From contig DAHUXS010000013.1 in assembly GCA_027306995.1 (NCBI GenBank), positions 248,001 through 312,000 of the forward strand: 64,000 nucleotides of DNA, written 5' to 3'. Of this stretch, positions 54,362 through 64,000 are shown one piece after another. Positions within the stretch are counted from its first letter, which is position 1; each line of letters starts with the position of its first letter. The DNA is from Lysobacter sp. (GTDB taxonomy: Bacteria > Pseudomonadota > Gammaproteobacteria > Xanthomonadales > Xanthomonadaceae). The translations under genes and the position numbers were made by a program. The notes beneath the pieces were generated by a model, which was not told the DNA's origin, did not search any database, and was given only the letters and a program-made list of their open reading frames with translations.

Positions 54362-54748
54362 TCAGCGCTTGGCGCCCGGGAACAGGTCGCGGAAGGTGCG
54401 CGGCGGGTTGTTGGGCGTCTTCGCCTGGCCGCTCTGTTGCGACGGCCGATGGTGATGGCGCGGCGGCAGGAACACCGGACCAGGTCCGTAATAGCCGCCG
54501 TACCACGGCGACCCATATCCATATGCGCCATAGCCGAAGCCGCCACCGTAGTAATACGGGCCGGGATATCCGTACATGCCATAGGGAACGATGATCACCG
54601 GGCGATCCGACTCCATCTCGGCGGCACGGACGCGGGCATCGGGATCATAGGTGCCGCCGGGACGCAGGCTGGTACGCGGCGCGTCGGTCACGCAGCCGGA
54701 CAACAACACTGCGGTAAAGGCGCAGGCAGCGAGCAAGGATGTTTTCAT
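54362..54748 (-). CDS. Small Gly/Tyr-rich lipoprotein
   Basis: 128 residues. Signal peptide with lipobox LSGC (Cys19). The mature part has 'RPVIIVPYGMYGYPGPYYYGGGFGYGAYG' and a His-Pro stretch (PPRHHHRP). Such Gly-Tyr tails are flexible and sometimes surface-exposed, but no function is known. The ATG at 54748 has GGGG at an 8-base gap; the ATG at 54754 is too close. Confidence 0.7.
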   Translation of the reverse strand: MKTSLLAACAFTAVLLSGCVTDAPRTSLRPGGTYDPDARVRAAEMESDRPVIIVPYGMYGYPGPYYYGGGFGYGAYGYGSPWYGGYYGPGPVFLPPRHHHRPSQQSGQAKTPNNPPRTFRDLFPGAKR

Positions 54749-54891
54749 CGTCATATCCCCTGTGGTACCTGTGACAGCATGCGCGCAGTCGGCTGACTGC
54801 AATGTGCAAGCCGCCATCGCCGGATGGCGAAGATTCAGCTAGCGGGATCCGACAGCGTGCAGTCCGTCCGTCCAAGCTTTAGGCTGGCGCG

Positions 54892-55878
54892 ATGCCCGAA
54901 GCCTCCCCTCGCCTCCCCGCCATCGCCGATGTCCGCCAGGCGGCCGCACGCATCGCCGGCCATGCCCATGTCACCCCGGTCCTGCGATCGCAAGGCCTCG
55001 ACGCCCTCGCCGGCTGCGAACTCCTGTTCAAATGCGAGAACCTGCAGCGCGCGGGCGCGTTCAAGTTCCGCGGCGCCTGCAACGCGGTATTGGCCCTGGA
55101 CGATGAAGCCGCCCGCGCCGGCGTAGTCACCCAGAGTTCCGGCAACCATGGCGCGGCGATCGCCCTGGCTTGCAAGCTGCGGGGGATCCCCGCGACGGTA
55201 GTCGTACCGGAAGGCGCACCGCAGTCCAAGCTCGATGCCATCGTCGCCTACAGTGCGCGACTGGTGCGCTGCGCCCCCGGCATGGCCGCGCGCGACGCCG
55301 CGGTCGCCGACATCCTCGCGCGCGAGGGTGGCACCCTGATTCATCCCTTCGACAACGCCGAGGTGATTGCCGGCCAGGGCACCGCGGCGCTGGAACTGTT
55401 TGGACACGTCGGCACCTTGGACGTATTAATGACGCCGGTCGGCGGCGGCGGTCTGCTGTCAGGTTCGGCACTGGTGGCGCGGGCGCAGGCCGATCGCGTC
55501 GAAGTGCTGGGCGCGGAGCCGGAAGGCGCACGTGACGCCCACGACGCGCTGGAAATCGGCCGTCCGATCACCGATCGCAGCGCCGATACGGTCTGCGACG
55601 GATTGCGCGGCCATCTCGCGCAACGCACCTACGATCTGCTCGAACGCAACATCGACGGCATTCTCCTCGCCGACGATGCCGCCGTGCTCGCGGCGATGCG
55701 CCTGGTGTGGACGCGCATGAAGCTGCTGGTCGAACCATCCTCAGCGGTGCCGCTGGCCTGCGTGCTGGCGAACCCGCAGCGCTTCCGCGGGCGTCGCGTC
55801 GGTATCATTTTGAGCGGTGGCAACGTCGATCCGGCGATGGCCGGCCAGTGGTTCTCCTCCCCCGATAGCGGCGCATGA
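54892..55878 (+). CDS. PLP-dependent threonine/serine dehydratase
   Basis: 328 residues, single domain without ACT. The PLP lysine is in 'AGAFKFRGA', the phosphate loop is 'PVGGGGLLSG', and the Asn in 'SSGNHGAA' binds the cofactor. The length fits catabolic threonine dehydratase or serine racemase; which substrate is preferred cannot be read from sequence. Its stop overlaps the glycosyltransferase start (ATGA). Confidence 0.88.
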   Translation: MPEASPRLPAIADVRQAAARIAGHAHVTPVLRSQGLDALAGCELLFKCENLQRAGAFKFRGACNAVLALDDEAARAGVVTQSSGNHGAAIALACKLRGIPATVVVPEGAPQSKLDAIVAYSARLVRCAPGMAARDAAVADILAREGGTLIHPFDNAEVIAGQGTAALELFGHVGTLDVLMTPVGGGGLLSGSALVARAQADRVEVLGAEPEGARDAHDALEIGRPITDRSADTVCDGLRGHLAQRTYDLLERNIDGILLADDAAVLAAMRLVWTRMKLLVEPSSAVPLACVLANPQRFRGRRVGIILSGGNVDPAMAGQWFSSPDSGA

Positions 55879-57413
55879 GCTCGATCCAGAAACCCTTCCA
55901 GTGGCGCGCTTGGCACGTCCTGCTCGCGGCATCGCTGCTGGCGCTGTTGTTCCTCGGCATGCGCGGCCTGTGGGACCCCGATGAAGGTCGCTACACCAAT
56001 GTCGCGCTCAACATGCTCGACACCGGCAACTGGCTGTTCCCGCAGCGCACCGACGACGTCGGCCACTGGACCAAGCCGCCGCTGACCTATTGGGCGATCG
56101 CCGCCAGCATCGCCACCTTCGGCGCCAACGCCTGGGCCGCGCGCCTGCCCTCGGCGCTGGCCTATTTGCTGTGCGTGCTGCTAGTGCGGCAGATTTCCTC
56201 GCGCCTGATTCCCGATCGCCGCAACGAAACGGCATTGCTGTTCGCGACGATGTTCATGCCCGCCGGCGCCTCGCAACTCATCACCACCGATTTCGTGCTC
56301 GCCGCCTGCGAAACGCTGGCGATCTGCGGCTTCGTCTGCGCGCGCTTCGGCGATCCGCCGGCATTGCAGCGGCGCGCGTGGTGGTTGGCGATGTGGCTGG
56401 GCTTCGGCCTCGCCTTCCTTACCAAGGGGCCGCCCGGATTGCTGCCGGCACTGTCGCTGGTCGCGTTCTCGTTGTGGGTGCGCGAACCCGGCCGCCCACG
56501 CGATCCGCTGGTGCATGTCGGCGGGTTCGTGCTGTTCGCGCTGGTGGCATTGCCCTGGTACCTGGTGGTGACGCAACGCACGCCGGGACTGCTGCAATAC
56601 TTCACCGGCAGCGAAGTGGTCGATCGCGTCGCCAGCGACGTCCATCGCCGCAACGGCGAGTGGTACGGCTGGCTGGTGGTGTATGGCCCGACGATCCTGA
56701 TCGGTGCGCTGCCGTGGACGTGGTACGTCATTCGCTGGTTTGGCACGTTGCCGGCATCGTTCCGGCGCTGGTGGCGCAATGCGGCAATCCGTCGCGCCGA
56801 GGCCGGCGACGTGCTGATCGCGTTGTGGATCCTGCTGCCACTGCTGGTGTTCTGCCTGTCGCGCTCGCGCCTGCCGCTGTACGTGTTGCCGCTGTTCCCG
56901 GCCCTGGCGATCGGAGCGATGCGCATGCGTCGTGGCGCCGCCTTGCCCAACTGGCTGTGGATGATCGTGCTGGTTGCGGTGATGAAGATCGGTTCGCTGC
57001 TGATCCCGGCGACGCTCGATGTCCGCACCTTCGTCGCCGAAATCCACAAGCGCAGCGGCGACGTGCCGGTGAAGCGCGTGGTCTTCATCGACGACACCCA
57101 GCGTTATGCCCTGCATCTCTACCTCGGCCTGCCGGCGCGCGTCGATCGCGTCGGCATGGATGCCGTTGCGCAGGCACGCTTCAATCCCGATTTCGACCGT
57201 TCCGCCGCCGAGGAGCTGGCGCGCTTCCGCGGCGATCCCGGCGTGCTGTGGGTGACGAAGCTGCGCCACTGGCCGCAGGTGCAGCAGTGGATGACGGATC
57301 GTGGCGCGCGCGCGGTCATGCTCGGCGATGCCTTCGCGGAGTATCCGCAGGATATTGGCAAGGACGGCAAGCCGAAGCCGGACGACGCCCGGGTGATGTT
57401 CCGGGTGGAGTGA
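55875..57413 (+). CDS. ArnT-like (GT83) membrane glycosyltransferase
   Basis: 512 residues with about ten hydrophobic segments. The periplasmic loop motif 'WDPDEGRYTNVALNML' with the catalytic Asp-Glu and Arg, then 'HWTKPPLTYW', is diagnostic of the ArnT/PMT group using undecaprenyl-phosphate sugars. The usual target is lipid A or a surface glycan. Coupling with the dehydratase is unusual and unexplained. Confidence 0.87.
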   Translation: MSSIQKPFQWRAWHVLLAASLLALLFLGMRGLWDPDEGRYTNVALNMLDTGNWLFPQRTDDVGHWTKPPLTYWAIAASIATFGANAWAARLPSALAYLLCVLLVRQISSRLIPDRRNETALLFATMFMPAGASQLITTDFVLAACETLAICGFVCARFGDPPALQRRAWWLAMWLGFGLAFLTKGPPGLLPALSLVAFSLWVREPGRPRDPLVHVGGFVLFALVALPWYLVVTQRTPGLLQYFTGSEVVDRVASDVHRRNGEWYGWLVVYGPTILIGALPWTWYVIRWFGTLPASFRRWWRNAAIRRAEAGDVLIALWILLPLLVFCLSRSRLPLYVLPLFPALAIGAMRMRRGAALPNWLWMIVLVAVMKIGSLLIPATLDVRTFVAEIHKRSGDVPVKRVVFIDDTQRYALHLYLGLPARVDRVGMDAVAQARFNPDFDRSAAEELARFRGDPGVLWVTKLRHWPQVQQWMTDRGARAVMLGDAFAEYPQDIGKDGKPKPDDARVMFRVE

Positions 57414-57414
57414 G

Positions 57415-58311
57415 TCAGCGCCGCCGGATCGGAATGCGATCGAGCGGCACCGATGCAAGCTCGCCACCGGGAACGCGGATCGGCGTACCGGGTTCCGGCC
57501 CCCACGCCTGCGCGTAGATCGCTTCCCACGTCAGCGGAAAGCCGCCCGCGCCATCGCGCGGATAGGCGGCATCGGCGGCGGCGAAACGTGCGCGTCCGCT
57601 CAGGCTGTGGCGGCGCGCATGCAGGGCATTGGTCGCGCCCATCGCCTTGAGGCCGCGCAACACGCTGGAAAAATCCGGCAGTGTTTCCACCAGCAGGTCG
57701 CGGTCGAGCACCGGCTCGCGGAATCCCGCGGCCACCAGCGCATCGCCGAATCCCGCGATGTCGACGAAGGGACTGACGTGCGGCACTGCATCAGCCGCCG
57801 CGAAGGCTTCGCGCAGTTCGTACAGGGTGTCGGTACCGAAGGTCGTGCACAGCAGCAGGCCACCCGGCTTCAACACTCGGCGAAAACCGGCGAAAGCGGC
57901 CGGCAAGTCATCAATCCACTGCAGAGCGAGGTTGCAGAACAGGACGTCGACGCTGGCATCGGCCAGCGGCAATGCGCGCAGGTCGGCGCAGATGCGTTCG
58001 ACCGGCTTGCGGCGAAGCCATTGGCCACGCGTGTTGGCATTCGCGATCTGCAGCATCGGCAAGGCGGCATCGATCGCGAGCACCCGCGCATCCGGCAACT
58101 GCTTGCGGAACCATGCCGCCGCATGCGCCGGGCCACAGCCGAGATCGACCACGACCTGCGGCTTGGCATCGCCATGGCGGATGGCGTAGTGATCGAACGA
58201 TTCCAGCAGGCGCGTTTCGATCTCGCGTTGCAAGGCCGAAGCATCCTCGTACCCGTGGGCGGCGCGACCGAAGGCATGGCGTACCTGGCGCGTGTCGAAC
58301 ATCTCGTTCAC
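57415..58311 (-). CDS. bioC: Malonyl-ACP O-methyltransferase
   Basis: 298 residues. SAM motif 'VVVDLGCGPAHAAAWF', then 'CADLRALPLADASVDVLFCNLALQWIDDLPAAFA' as in BioC. It methylates malonyl-ACP to disguise it for chain extension to pimeloyl-ACP. Start is a GTG overlapping the bioH stop (GTGA); an ATG lies three codons later. Confidence 0.92.
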   Translation of the reverse strand: MNEMFDTRQVRHAFGRAAHGYEDASALQREIETRLLESFDHYAIRHGDAKPQVVVDLGCGPAHAAAWFRKQLPDARVLAIDAALPMLQIANANTRGQWLRRKPVERICADLRALPLADASVDVLFCNLALQWIDDLPAAFAGFRRVLKPGGLLLCTTFGTDTLYELREAFAAADAVPHVSPFVDIAGFGDALVAAGFREPVLDRDLLVETLPDFSSVLRGLKAMGATNALHARRHSLSGRARFAAADAAYPRDGAGGFPLTWEAIYAQAWGPEPGTPIRVPGGELASVPLDRIPIRRR

Positions 58312-59069
58312 GGCAGGATTCGCCCGAGCGCGGTCGCGACGACTTCGGCGTGGGTGAGGAACGGCGCGTGGCCGGCATGATCGACCACTTCGATGGCGGC
58401 ATCGGGCGTCAGCTCGACCGCCGCCTGCATCGCGCGCGGATCAACCAGGCGATCGCGGCGGCCACCGATCCATAGGCTCGGCAGTTCCAACGACGGAAGG
58501 CCCGGCCGCAGGTCGCTGGTTTCCAACAATTCCAGGCCATCGGCGAGCACCGATGTCGCGGGTTCGCCACGCGCGAACAACGCGTCGCGCAGATGGCGCA
58601 ATTCTTCCTTGGCGCGATCAGAACCGAAAGCTTCCAGCGCAAGGAAACGATCGAGCGTACCGCGCCAATCGCTGCGCAGTCCTTCGGCGAAGTCGCGGAA
58701 GATTTCCGGGGACATGCCCCAGCGCCAGTCATCCTTGCGCACGAAGCACGGCGTCGCGCACAGCATCGCCAGCGCGCGCATCGACACCCCATGTTGCGCG
58801 GCGTGCAAGGCGATCAGTCCGCCCAGCGACCAGCCACACCATGTCGCGCCTTGCGGCACTTGCCCGGCGATCGCCGCAGCGCAGGCATCGAGCCTCAACG
58901 GAACATCGCTGTCGCGCGATCCGCCGTGCCCGGGCAAATCGACCACATGCAGCGTGCAGCGGTCGCGCAGGCGCTCGACCAGCGGCGCGAACACGCCACC
59001 GTGCATTGCCCAACCGTGCAGCAGGACCAGGTCGGGGCCGCTGCCGACGCGTTCGATATGCAGACTCAT
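58308..59069 (-). CDS. bioH: Pimeloyl-ACP methyl ester esterase
   Basis: 253 residues. '[17 protein letters not shown]' at the start, nucleophile Ser in '[12 protein letters not shown]', acid Asp in 'GGRRDRLVD' and His in 'DHAGHAPFL'. It removes the methyl group to end pimeloyl synthesis. ATG at 59069 overlaps the bioF stop (ATGA). Confidence 0.93.
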   Translation of the reverse strand: MSLHIERVGSGPDLVLLHGWAMHGGVFAPLVERLRDRCTLHVVDLPGHGGSRDSDVPLRLDACAAAIAGQVPQGATWCGWSLGGLIALHAAQHGVSMRALAMLCATPCFVRKDDWRWGMSPEIFRDFAEGLRSDWRGTLDRFLALEAFGSDRAKEELRHLRDALFARGEPATSVLADGLELLETSDLRPGLPSLELPSLWIGGRRDRLVDPRAMQAAVELTPDAAIEVVDHAGHAPFLTHAEVVATALGRILP

Positions 59070-60250
59070 CGCGACGGCAGGCTGTCGCGTGCGCGCGCCA
59101 GTGCCTGCACCAGCGCATTGACTTCGCTCGGCGTGTGCAGGGCCGACAAGGTGACGCGCAGGCGCGAAGCATTGTCGGGAACCGTTGGCGGACGGATCGC
59201 CGTCACCCACAAGCCTTCGTCTTCCAGCGCCGCCGACATCGCCAACGCGCTTTGTTCGTCGCCGCAGGGCACCGGCTGGATCGGCGTATCGCTGGCGGGC
59301 AACTCGAAACCCAGTTGCTGCATCTTTTCGCGGAAGCGCGCGATCAATGATTCCAGGCGTTCGCGGCGCCAATGGTCGCTGCGCGCCATCTTCACCGCCT
59401 GCAGCGATGCTACCGCCAATGCCGGTGGCGGCGCGGTGGAATAGACGAATCCGCGCGCGGCTTGCACGAGGTGCTCGATGTAATCCGCTTCACCCACCAC
59501 CACGGCGCCGTATCCGCCCAAAGCCTTGCCGAGCGTGACCAGTTGCAGCGGCACTTCGGTGGGCCCGAGCTTGGCGGCGGCGACGCAGCCATGCCCCTCG
59601 TCACCGACGACGCCGATGCCGTGGGCATCGTCGACATACAGGGTGGCGTGTTGCACGCGCGCGATCAGCGCCAGTTGCTTCAGCGGCGCGATGTCACCGT
59701 CCATGCTGAAGACGCCATCGGTGGCCACCATCGCGGCGCCATCGACATTGGAACGCAGTTGTCGCAACGCGCCTTCGGCATCGCCGTGCGGATACCGCCG
59801 CAACATCGCCCCGGACAGGCGGGCGCCATCGATCAGGCTGGCGTGGTCGAGGCGATCCTGCACGCAGATGTCGCCTTCGCCGAGGAAGGCCTGCAATACC
59901 GCGAGGTTCGCCACGTACCCGCTATCGAACAAGAGGGCGCGCGGATAACCCAGCCATTCGGCGACCGCGCACTCCAGCGCCGCATGCGCGGCATGGCGAC
60001 CGCAGACCAGCGGCGAACCGGTGCTGCCGTAGCCATTGCGCGCGGCACCATCCTGCAACGCCGAGTTGATCGAGAAGTGTTGCGACAACCCGAGATAATC
60101 GTTGCCGCAGAAGTTCAGAAGCAAGCGGCCATCGACCTCGCAGCCGATTCCATCGCGACGCACCACCGTGCGCAACCGGCGCACGCGATGTTGCGCTTCG
60201 CGCTGCGCGCGTTGTTCGGCAACGCGCGCGCGGATCGAAGGCCGCGCCAT
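59066..60250 (-). CDS. bioF: 8-amino-7-oxononanoate synthase
   Basis: 394 residues. PLP lysine in '[15 protein letters not shown]', '[12 protein letters not shown]' and '[12 protein letters not shown]' are the BioF markers. It joins pimeloyl-ACP and alanine. One base separates it from bioB. Confidence 0.95.
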   Translation of the reverse strand: MARPSIRARVAEQRAQREAQHRVRRLRTVVRRDGIGCEVDGRLLLNFCGNDYLGLSQHFSINSALQDGAARNGYGSTGSPLVCGRHAAHAALECAVAEWLGYPRALLFDSGYVANLAVLQAFLGEGDICVQDRLDHASLIDGARLSGAMLRRYPHGDAEGALRQLRSNVDGAAMVATDGVFSMDGDIAPLKQLALIARVQHATLYVDDAHGIGVVGDEGHGCVAAAKLGPTEVPLQLVTLGKALGGYGAVVVGEADYIEHLVQAARGFVYSTAPPPALAVASLQAVKMARSDHWRRERLESLIARFREKMQQLGFELPASDTPIQPVPCGDEQSALAMSAALEDEGLWVTAIRPPTVPDNASRLRVTLSALHTPSEVNALVQALARARDSLPSR

Positions 60251-60251
60251 C

Positions 60252-61289
60252 TCAGGCCGCGTTCTGGACGGTAATGTCGGCGTGCACGGTATCGCTGCAT
60301 GACGACGCTTCGGTCAACTGCATCGGACGCAGGCCGAGGCGCTCGAACAGCTTGGCGTCGTGATCGACATCGGGGTTGCCGGTCGTCAGCAATTTTTCGC
60401 CGTGGAAGATCGAGTTGGCGCCGGCAAGGAAGCACAGCGCCTGCAACTCGTCGCTCATGGTTTCGCGTCCGGCCGACAGGCGCACCATCGACTTCGGCAT
60501 GATGATGCGGGCGACCGCGATCGTCCGCACGAATTCGAAGGAATCGAGTTCGGCGACGGTGTTCTTGGCGGCGAGCGGCGTGCCGGCGACCTGCACCAGG
60601 CGATTGATCGGCACCGAATCCGGATGCGCCGGCAGGTTGGCCAGCGTGCGCAGCAGGCCGGCGCGTTGCGCGCGCGATTCGCCCATGCCGACGATACCGC
60701 CGCAGCAGGTCTTCATGCCGGCGTCGCGAACGTGCGTCAGCGTGTCGAGGCGATCCTGGTAGTCACGCGTGGTGATGACATCGCCATAGAAATCCGGCGC
60801 GGTATCGAGATTGTGGTTGTAGTAGTCGAGGCCGGCATCCTTCAAGGCATCGGCCTGCGGCGCGCTGAGCATGCCGAGGGTGGCGCAAGTCTCGAGGCCG
60901 AGCGCCTTCACGCCGCGGATCATTTCGGCGACCTTGGGGATATCGCGATCCTTGGGCGAACGCCACGCCGCGCCCATGCAGAAGCGCGAGGCGCCGGCTG
61001 CCTTGGCCGCGCGCGCGCGTTCCAGTACGTCGTCGGCGTCCATCAGCTTGGTCGCCTCGACGCCGGTGTGATAGCGCTGCGCCTGCGGGCAATAGCCGCA
61101 ATCCTCGGGGCAGCCGCCGGTCTTCACCGACAGCAGGGTGCTGATCTGCACCTCGGCCGGATCGAAATGCTCGCGGTGGACCGTGGCGGCGCGCTGGACC
61201 AGCTCGGTGAACGGCAGCGCGAACAGAGCCTCGACCTCGGACTGGTTCCAGTCGTGGCGCAGGGCGGGGACAGGTCCGACATCAGGCAT
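60252..61289 (-). CDS. bioB: Biotin synthase
   Basis: 345 residues. The radical-SAM motif is CPEDCGYC, followed by '[13 protein letters not shown]' and 'GGIVGMGE'. It inserts sulfur into dethiobiotin. First gene of the bioB-F-H-C operon. The ATG at 61289 fits the family's N-terminus ('[17 protein letters not shown]'); the frame is open 27 codons upstream. Confidence 0.96.
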   Translation of the reverse strand: MPDVGPVPALRHDWNQSEVEALFALPFTELVQRAATVHREHFDPAEVQISTLLSVKTGGCPEDCGYCPQAQRYHTGVEATKLMDADDVLERARAAKAAGASRFCMGAAWRSPKDRDIPKVAEMIRGVKALGLETCATLGMLSAPQADALKDAGLDYYNHNLDTAPDFYGDVITTRDYQDRLDTLTHVRDAGMKTCCGGIVGMGESRAQRAGLLRTLANLPAHPDSVPINRLVQVAGTPLAAKNTVAELDSFEFVRTIAVARIIMPKSMVRLSAGRETMSDELQALCFLAGANSIFHGEKLLTTGNPDVDHDAKLFERLGLRPMQLTEASSCSDTVHADITVQNAA

Positions 61290-61338
61290 GGGGATTTTCC
61301 GAGGGTGCGGGAATGCTGGGCCTGCCAGTCTGGAAACC

Positions 61339-62094
61339 ATGTCCAGTGCTGTCAACCTGAACCCCATCACGAAAGTTGACTGGCCTGCCCGCCGGGGTGG
61401 CTGGCGGCGCGCCGTCGATGCCGCGATCGACGCCTTCTATCCTCGTCGCTGCCTGGCCTGCGACGGCGATGGCCAGCCCGGTCTCGACTTGTGCCGGCTA
61501 TGCGAGGCCGAACTGCCGTGGCTGCCGCCGGCCTGCCCGCGCTGCGCCCTGCCCTCGATGTTCGGCCTGCCCTGCGAGCGCTGCAGCGGTCGCGCCTCGC
61601 CGATCCAGCGCACCCGCGCCGCCTTTCTCTACAACGCACCGATCGACCGCCTGCTGCCGCGCCTGAAATTCCACGAGGACCTGTGCGCCGGACGGCTGGC
61701 GTCGTCGTTGATGCTTCGGGTGCTGCAACGCACCGACCGTCCCGACGCCGTCGTCGCGATCCCGCTGCATCGCAAGCGCCTGCGCAAGCGCGGCTACAAC
61801 CAGGCGTTGGAGCTGGCCAAGCCGATCGCGCAGGCATTCGACCTGCCGCTGCGTGGCGACCTCCTGCATCGGCGCCAGCACACCACCGCGCAATCGAGCC
61901 TCGACAAGGAGGCTCGCGCAGTAAACATGCAGGACGTGTTCGTCGGCTTGCGGGGAAAGCGCGAGGTGCCGCGCCACGTCGCACTGGTGGATGACGTGAT
62001 GACCACCGGCGCCACGCTCGAGGCCGCGGCGATCGCGCTCAAGGCGATCGGCGTGCAGCGCGTCGATGCCTGGGTGTGCGCCCGGGTTCCCTAG
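61339..62094 (+). CDS. comF: ComF-family phosphoribosyltransferase-like protein
   Basis: 251 residues. N-terminal zinc-finger cysteines (CLACDG, CRLCE, CPRCALP, CERC) and a C-terminal PRTase motif '[18 protein letters not shown]'. Linked to DNA uptake and recombination of single strands. Its stop shares CTAG with the stop of ubiA. Start at 61339 leaves 49 bases to bioB. Confidence 0.9.
   Translation: MSSAVNLNPITKVDWPARRGGWRRAVDAAIDAFYPRRCLACDGDGQPGLDLCRLCEAELPWLPPACPRCALPSMFGLPCERCSGRASPIQRTRAAFLYNAPIDRLLPRLKFHEDLCAGRLASSLMLRVLQRTDRPDAVVAIPLHRKRLRKRGYNQALELAKPIAQAFDLPLRGDLLHRRQHTTAQSSLDKEARAVNMQDVFVGLRGKREVPRHVALVDDVMTTGATLEAAAIALKAIGVQRVDAWVCARVP
61350..61381. promoter_or_regulatory. Candidate BirA-type biotin operator
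   Basis: TGTCAACC (61350-61357) and AGTTGACT (61374-61381) form an inverted repeat with a core GTCAAC/GTTGAC and a 16-base spacer. The bacterial BirA consensus is TTGTAAACC-N14/15-GGTTTACAA, so the left half fits well and the right half has two changes. It lies 60 bases upstream of bioB and inside the first codons of comF, which could then be controlled as well. Confidence 0.45.
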
Positions 62095-63005
62095 TTCCGC
62101 CAGAAATCCAGCGCGATGCCGGCGAAGATCGCCAGCCCCACCCAGTTGTTGTGGCGGAACGCGCGGAAGCAGCCGTCGCGGTCGCGATCCTTCGCCATCC
62201 GGAATTCCCATGCCACGAGCAGCGCGGCGAGCAGCAGCCCGCCCCAGTACCAGATGCCACGATGGGCATCGTGGCCGACCAGCGCCAGCGTCGCGAACAT
62301 GCAGGCATACAGCACGCCCTGCGCGACCAGGTCGGCATCGCCGAACAGGATCGCCGTCGACTTCGCGCCCATGCGGATGTCGTCGTCACGATCGACCATC
62401 GCATACCAGGTGTCGTAGGCCGTCGACCACAGGATGTTGGCGATGTAGATCAGCCACGCCAGCTTCGGCACGCCGCCGGTGATCGCCGCGAACGCCATCG
62501 GGATGCCCCAGCCAAAGGCCATGCCGAGATAGACCTGCGGAAAATAGGTGTAGCGCTTGAGATAGGGATAACTCGCGGCCAGCACCACGCCGACCACGCT
62601 CATCGCGATGGTCAGGCGATTTTGCGTCAGCACCAGCACGAATGCCGCCAGCATCAGCACCGCGAACAGCGCCAACGCCTCGCGCCCACTCACTTCGCCG
62701 GTCGCCAGCGGTCGTCCACGCGTGCGCTCGACCGATCCGTCCAGCCAGCGATCGGCGTAATCGTTGATCACGCAGCCAGCCGCGCGCGTCAACCACACGC
62801 CCAGCGTGAATATGATGAGAGGCTTCCACGCCGGCATGCCGTTCGCCGCGAACCACAAGCCCCACCACGTCGGCCACAGCAACAACAGCCAGCCGATCGG
62901 CTTGTCGGCGCGCATCAAGCGCAGGTAGAGACGCAACTTGCGTCGCCATTCCGGTTCCGATGGTTGCACCCAGGCGTCGGGGATTTGCGGAGATGACATG
63001 CGCAT
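62091..63005 (-). CDS. ubiA: 4-hydroxybenzoate octaprenyltransferase
   Basis: 304 residues, about eight membrane segments. The two aspartate motifs are '[21 protein letters not shown]' and '[20 protein letters not shown]', which bind prenyl diphosphate with magnesium. It prenylates 4-hydroxybenzoate in ubiquinone synthesis. Confidence 0.95.
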   Translation of the reverse strand: MRMSSPQIPDAWVQPSEPEWRRKLRLYLRLMRADKPIGWLLLLWPTWWGLWFAANGMPAWKPLIIFTLGVWLTRAAGCVINDYADRWLDGSVERTRGRPLATGEVSGREALALFAVLMLAAFVLVLTQNRLTIAMSVVGVVLAASYPYLKRYTYFPQVYLGMAFGWGIPMAFAAITGGVPKLAWLIYIANILWSTAYDTWYAMVDRDDDIRMGAKSTAILFGDADLVAQGVLYACMFATLALVGHDAHRGIWYWGGLLLAALLVAWEFRMAKDRDRDGCFRAFRHNNWVGLAIFAGIALDFWRN

Positions 63006-63069
63006 AGCCTAGCAGCGCGGATGACCCTTACAGTAGCGGTGCACGCTCGCACGCCACGGGACCCCGCGA

Positions 63070-64000
63070 ATGAGGTTCGACCGCCGCATATTGTCCGCCT
63101 TCCTGCTTGCTGCCTCCCTGCTGCCGTCCGTGGCGATGCCGACACAGGTGCGCGACGCGGATGCCGAACGCATCGCACGCTGGCAGCGCCTGGGCTACGG
63201 CATGTTCGTGCACTGGGGCCTGTATTCGGAACTCGGCGGCGTGTGGCAGGACAAGCCGGTGACGAAGGGCTATTCCGAACAGATCCAGGGCTGGGCGAAT
63301 ATCCCGACGGACGATTACCTCAAGGTTGCGTCGCGCTTTTCCGCAGCGAAATTCGACGCCGACGCCATCTGCAAGCTGGCCAAGGAAGGTGGCGCCCGCT
63401 ACATCGTCGTCACCAGCAAGCACCACGACGGCTTCGCGATGTTCGATACGAAGTCCACCGACTACAACGTGGTCAAGCGCACGCCGTTTGCACGGGACCC
63501 GCTGAAGCTGTTGTCGACCGCATGCCGGAAGATCGGCGTCGGGTTCGGCGTGTACTTCTCGCTGGTCGATTGGAATGCTGGCCATTCGCCCGAGGTGCAG
63601 CACAACAGCAATCCGATTCCACCGACGATGGAACCCCTGATCGAACGGCAACTGACCGAGCTGATGTCGAACTACGGCCCGGTCACCGAAGTGTGGTTCG
63701 ACATGTCGGCGCCGACGGCAGAACAGAGCCGCAAGTTCGCCGCGATCGTGCGCAAGCTGCAGCCACAGGCTGCGATCAACGGGCGCATCTGGAACAATCG
63801 AGGCGATTTCGTCACCCTCGGCGACAACGAATTGCCGCCGGAAACGATGCAACCCCCGTTCGAAGTGCCGGCGTCGATCTATCACGCCACCTGGGGCTAT
63901 CGCAGCTGGCAACAACGCGACGACCTCGCCGGCAAGATCCGCGAGCTTGCCAATGGCCTGATGCAGACGCGCGCCGCGGGCGGCAACTACCTGCTCAACA
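63070..64000 (+). CDS. GH29 alpha-L-fucosidase (partial, cut by the window end)
   Basis: 310 codons are visible. Signal peptide (MRFDRRILSAFLLAASLLPSVAM), then 'GYGMFVHWGLYSELGG', 'YIVVTSKHHDGFAMFDT' and the nucleophile region 'VTEVWFDMSAP', where the Asp is the GH29 catalytic residue. It releases fucose from glycans outside the cytoplasm. It is divergent from ubiA with a 64-base gap; the C-terminus lies beyond the window. Confidence 0.88.
   Translation, partial: MRFDRRILSAFLLAASLLPSVAMPTQVRDADAERIARWQRLGYGMFVHWGLYSELGGVWQDKPVTKGYSEQIQGWANIPTDDYLKVASRFSAAKFDADAICKLAKEGGARYIVVTSKHHDGFAMFDTKSTDYNVVKRTPFARDPLKLLSTACRKIGVGFGVYFSLVDWNAGHSPEVQHNSNPIPPTMEPLIERQLTELMSNYGPVTEVWFDMSAPTAEQSRKFAAIVRKLQPQAAINGRIWNNRGDFVTLGDNELPPETMQPPFEVPASIYHATWGYRSWQQRDDLAGKIRELANGLMQTRAAGGNYLLN

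Overview
The window is a high-GC, gene-dense bacterial chromosome segment, most probably from the Xanthomonadaceae (the Lysobacter/Luteimonas/Xanthomonas side of the Gammaproteobacteria). The evidence is the oleA-oleB-oleC-oleD olefin cluster with Xanthomonas-type spacing of catalytic residues, a small RNA with the layout of Xanthomonas sX13, a bioB-bioF-bioH-bioC operon, and ECF43-type sigma factor/Ser-Thr kinase pairs. I see no tRNA, rRNA, CRISPR array, insertion sequence or prophage.

Layout. 1-5,750: end of a ubiJ-like gene, then the long-chain olefin genes on the minus strand, broken by a YkgJ-type gene on the opposite strand. 5,800-19,900: housekeeping and small genes, including an Lrp regulator divergent from alanine dehydrogenase with a palindromic operator between them, an M16 peptidase, trmL, an sX13-like sRNA, gpsA, secB, a rhodanese, hemD, an M1-like peptidase, a thiolase and SodC. 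19,900-29,640: a nitrogen-control block with ntrB/ntrC, amtB/glnK behind a TorF-type porin, and glnA with a textbook sigma-54 promoter and NtrC-type boxes. ada, an amidase and an acetyltransferase are interspersed. 29,640-33,930: uppP, a META-domain lipoprotein, a PEBP protein, a YheT-like hydrolase and an acyltransferase, then a structured intergenic region with GGA-loop hairpins that could be a CsrA/RsmA-binding RNA.

34,000-51,830 is the most unusual part. Two ECF sigma factor-Ser/Thr kinase pairs on the plus strand bracket a minus-strand run of exported proteins: two trimeric autotransporter adhesins, two proteins I cannot assign to a family, an exported RCC1-repeat protein, a small exported beta-rich protein and a tiny protein ending in CxxCH. 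The adhesins share duplicated upstream DNA and carry Asp/Asn-Gly calcium-loop-like inserts. Both sigma factors have a Thr-Thr pair where the acidic region 2.2 motif is expected, the pattern known from phosphorylation-activated ECF43 factors. I propose a kinase-controlled surface-adhesion locus.

51,840-64,000: mnmG, a 630-base region with a strong plus-strand terminator but no convincing gene, a PLP dehydratase coupled to an ArnT-like glycosyltransferase, the biotin operon divergent from comF with a BirA-like inverted repeat between them, ubiA, and the start of a GH29 alpha-L-fucosidase cut by the window end.
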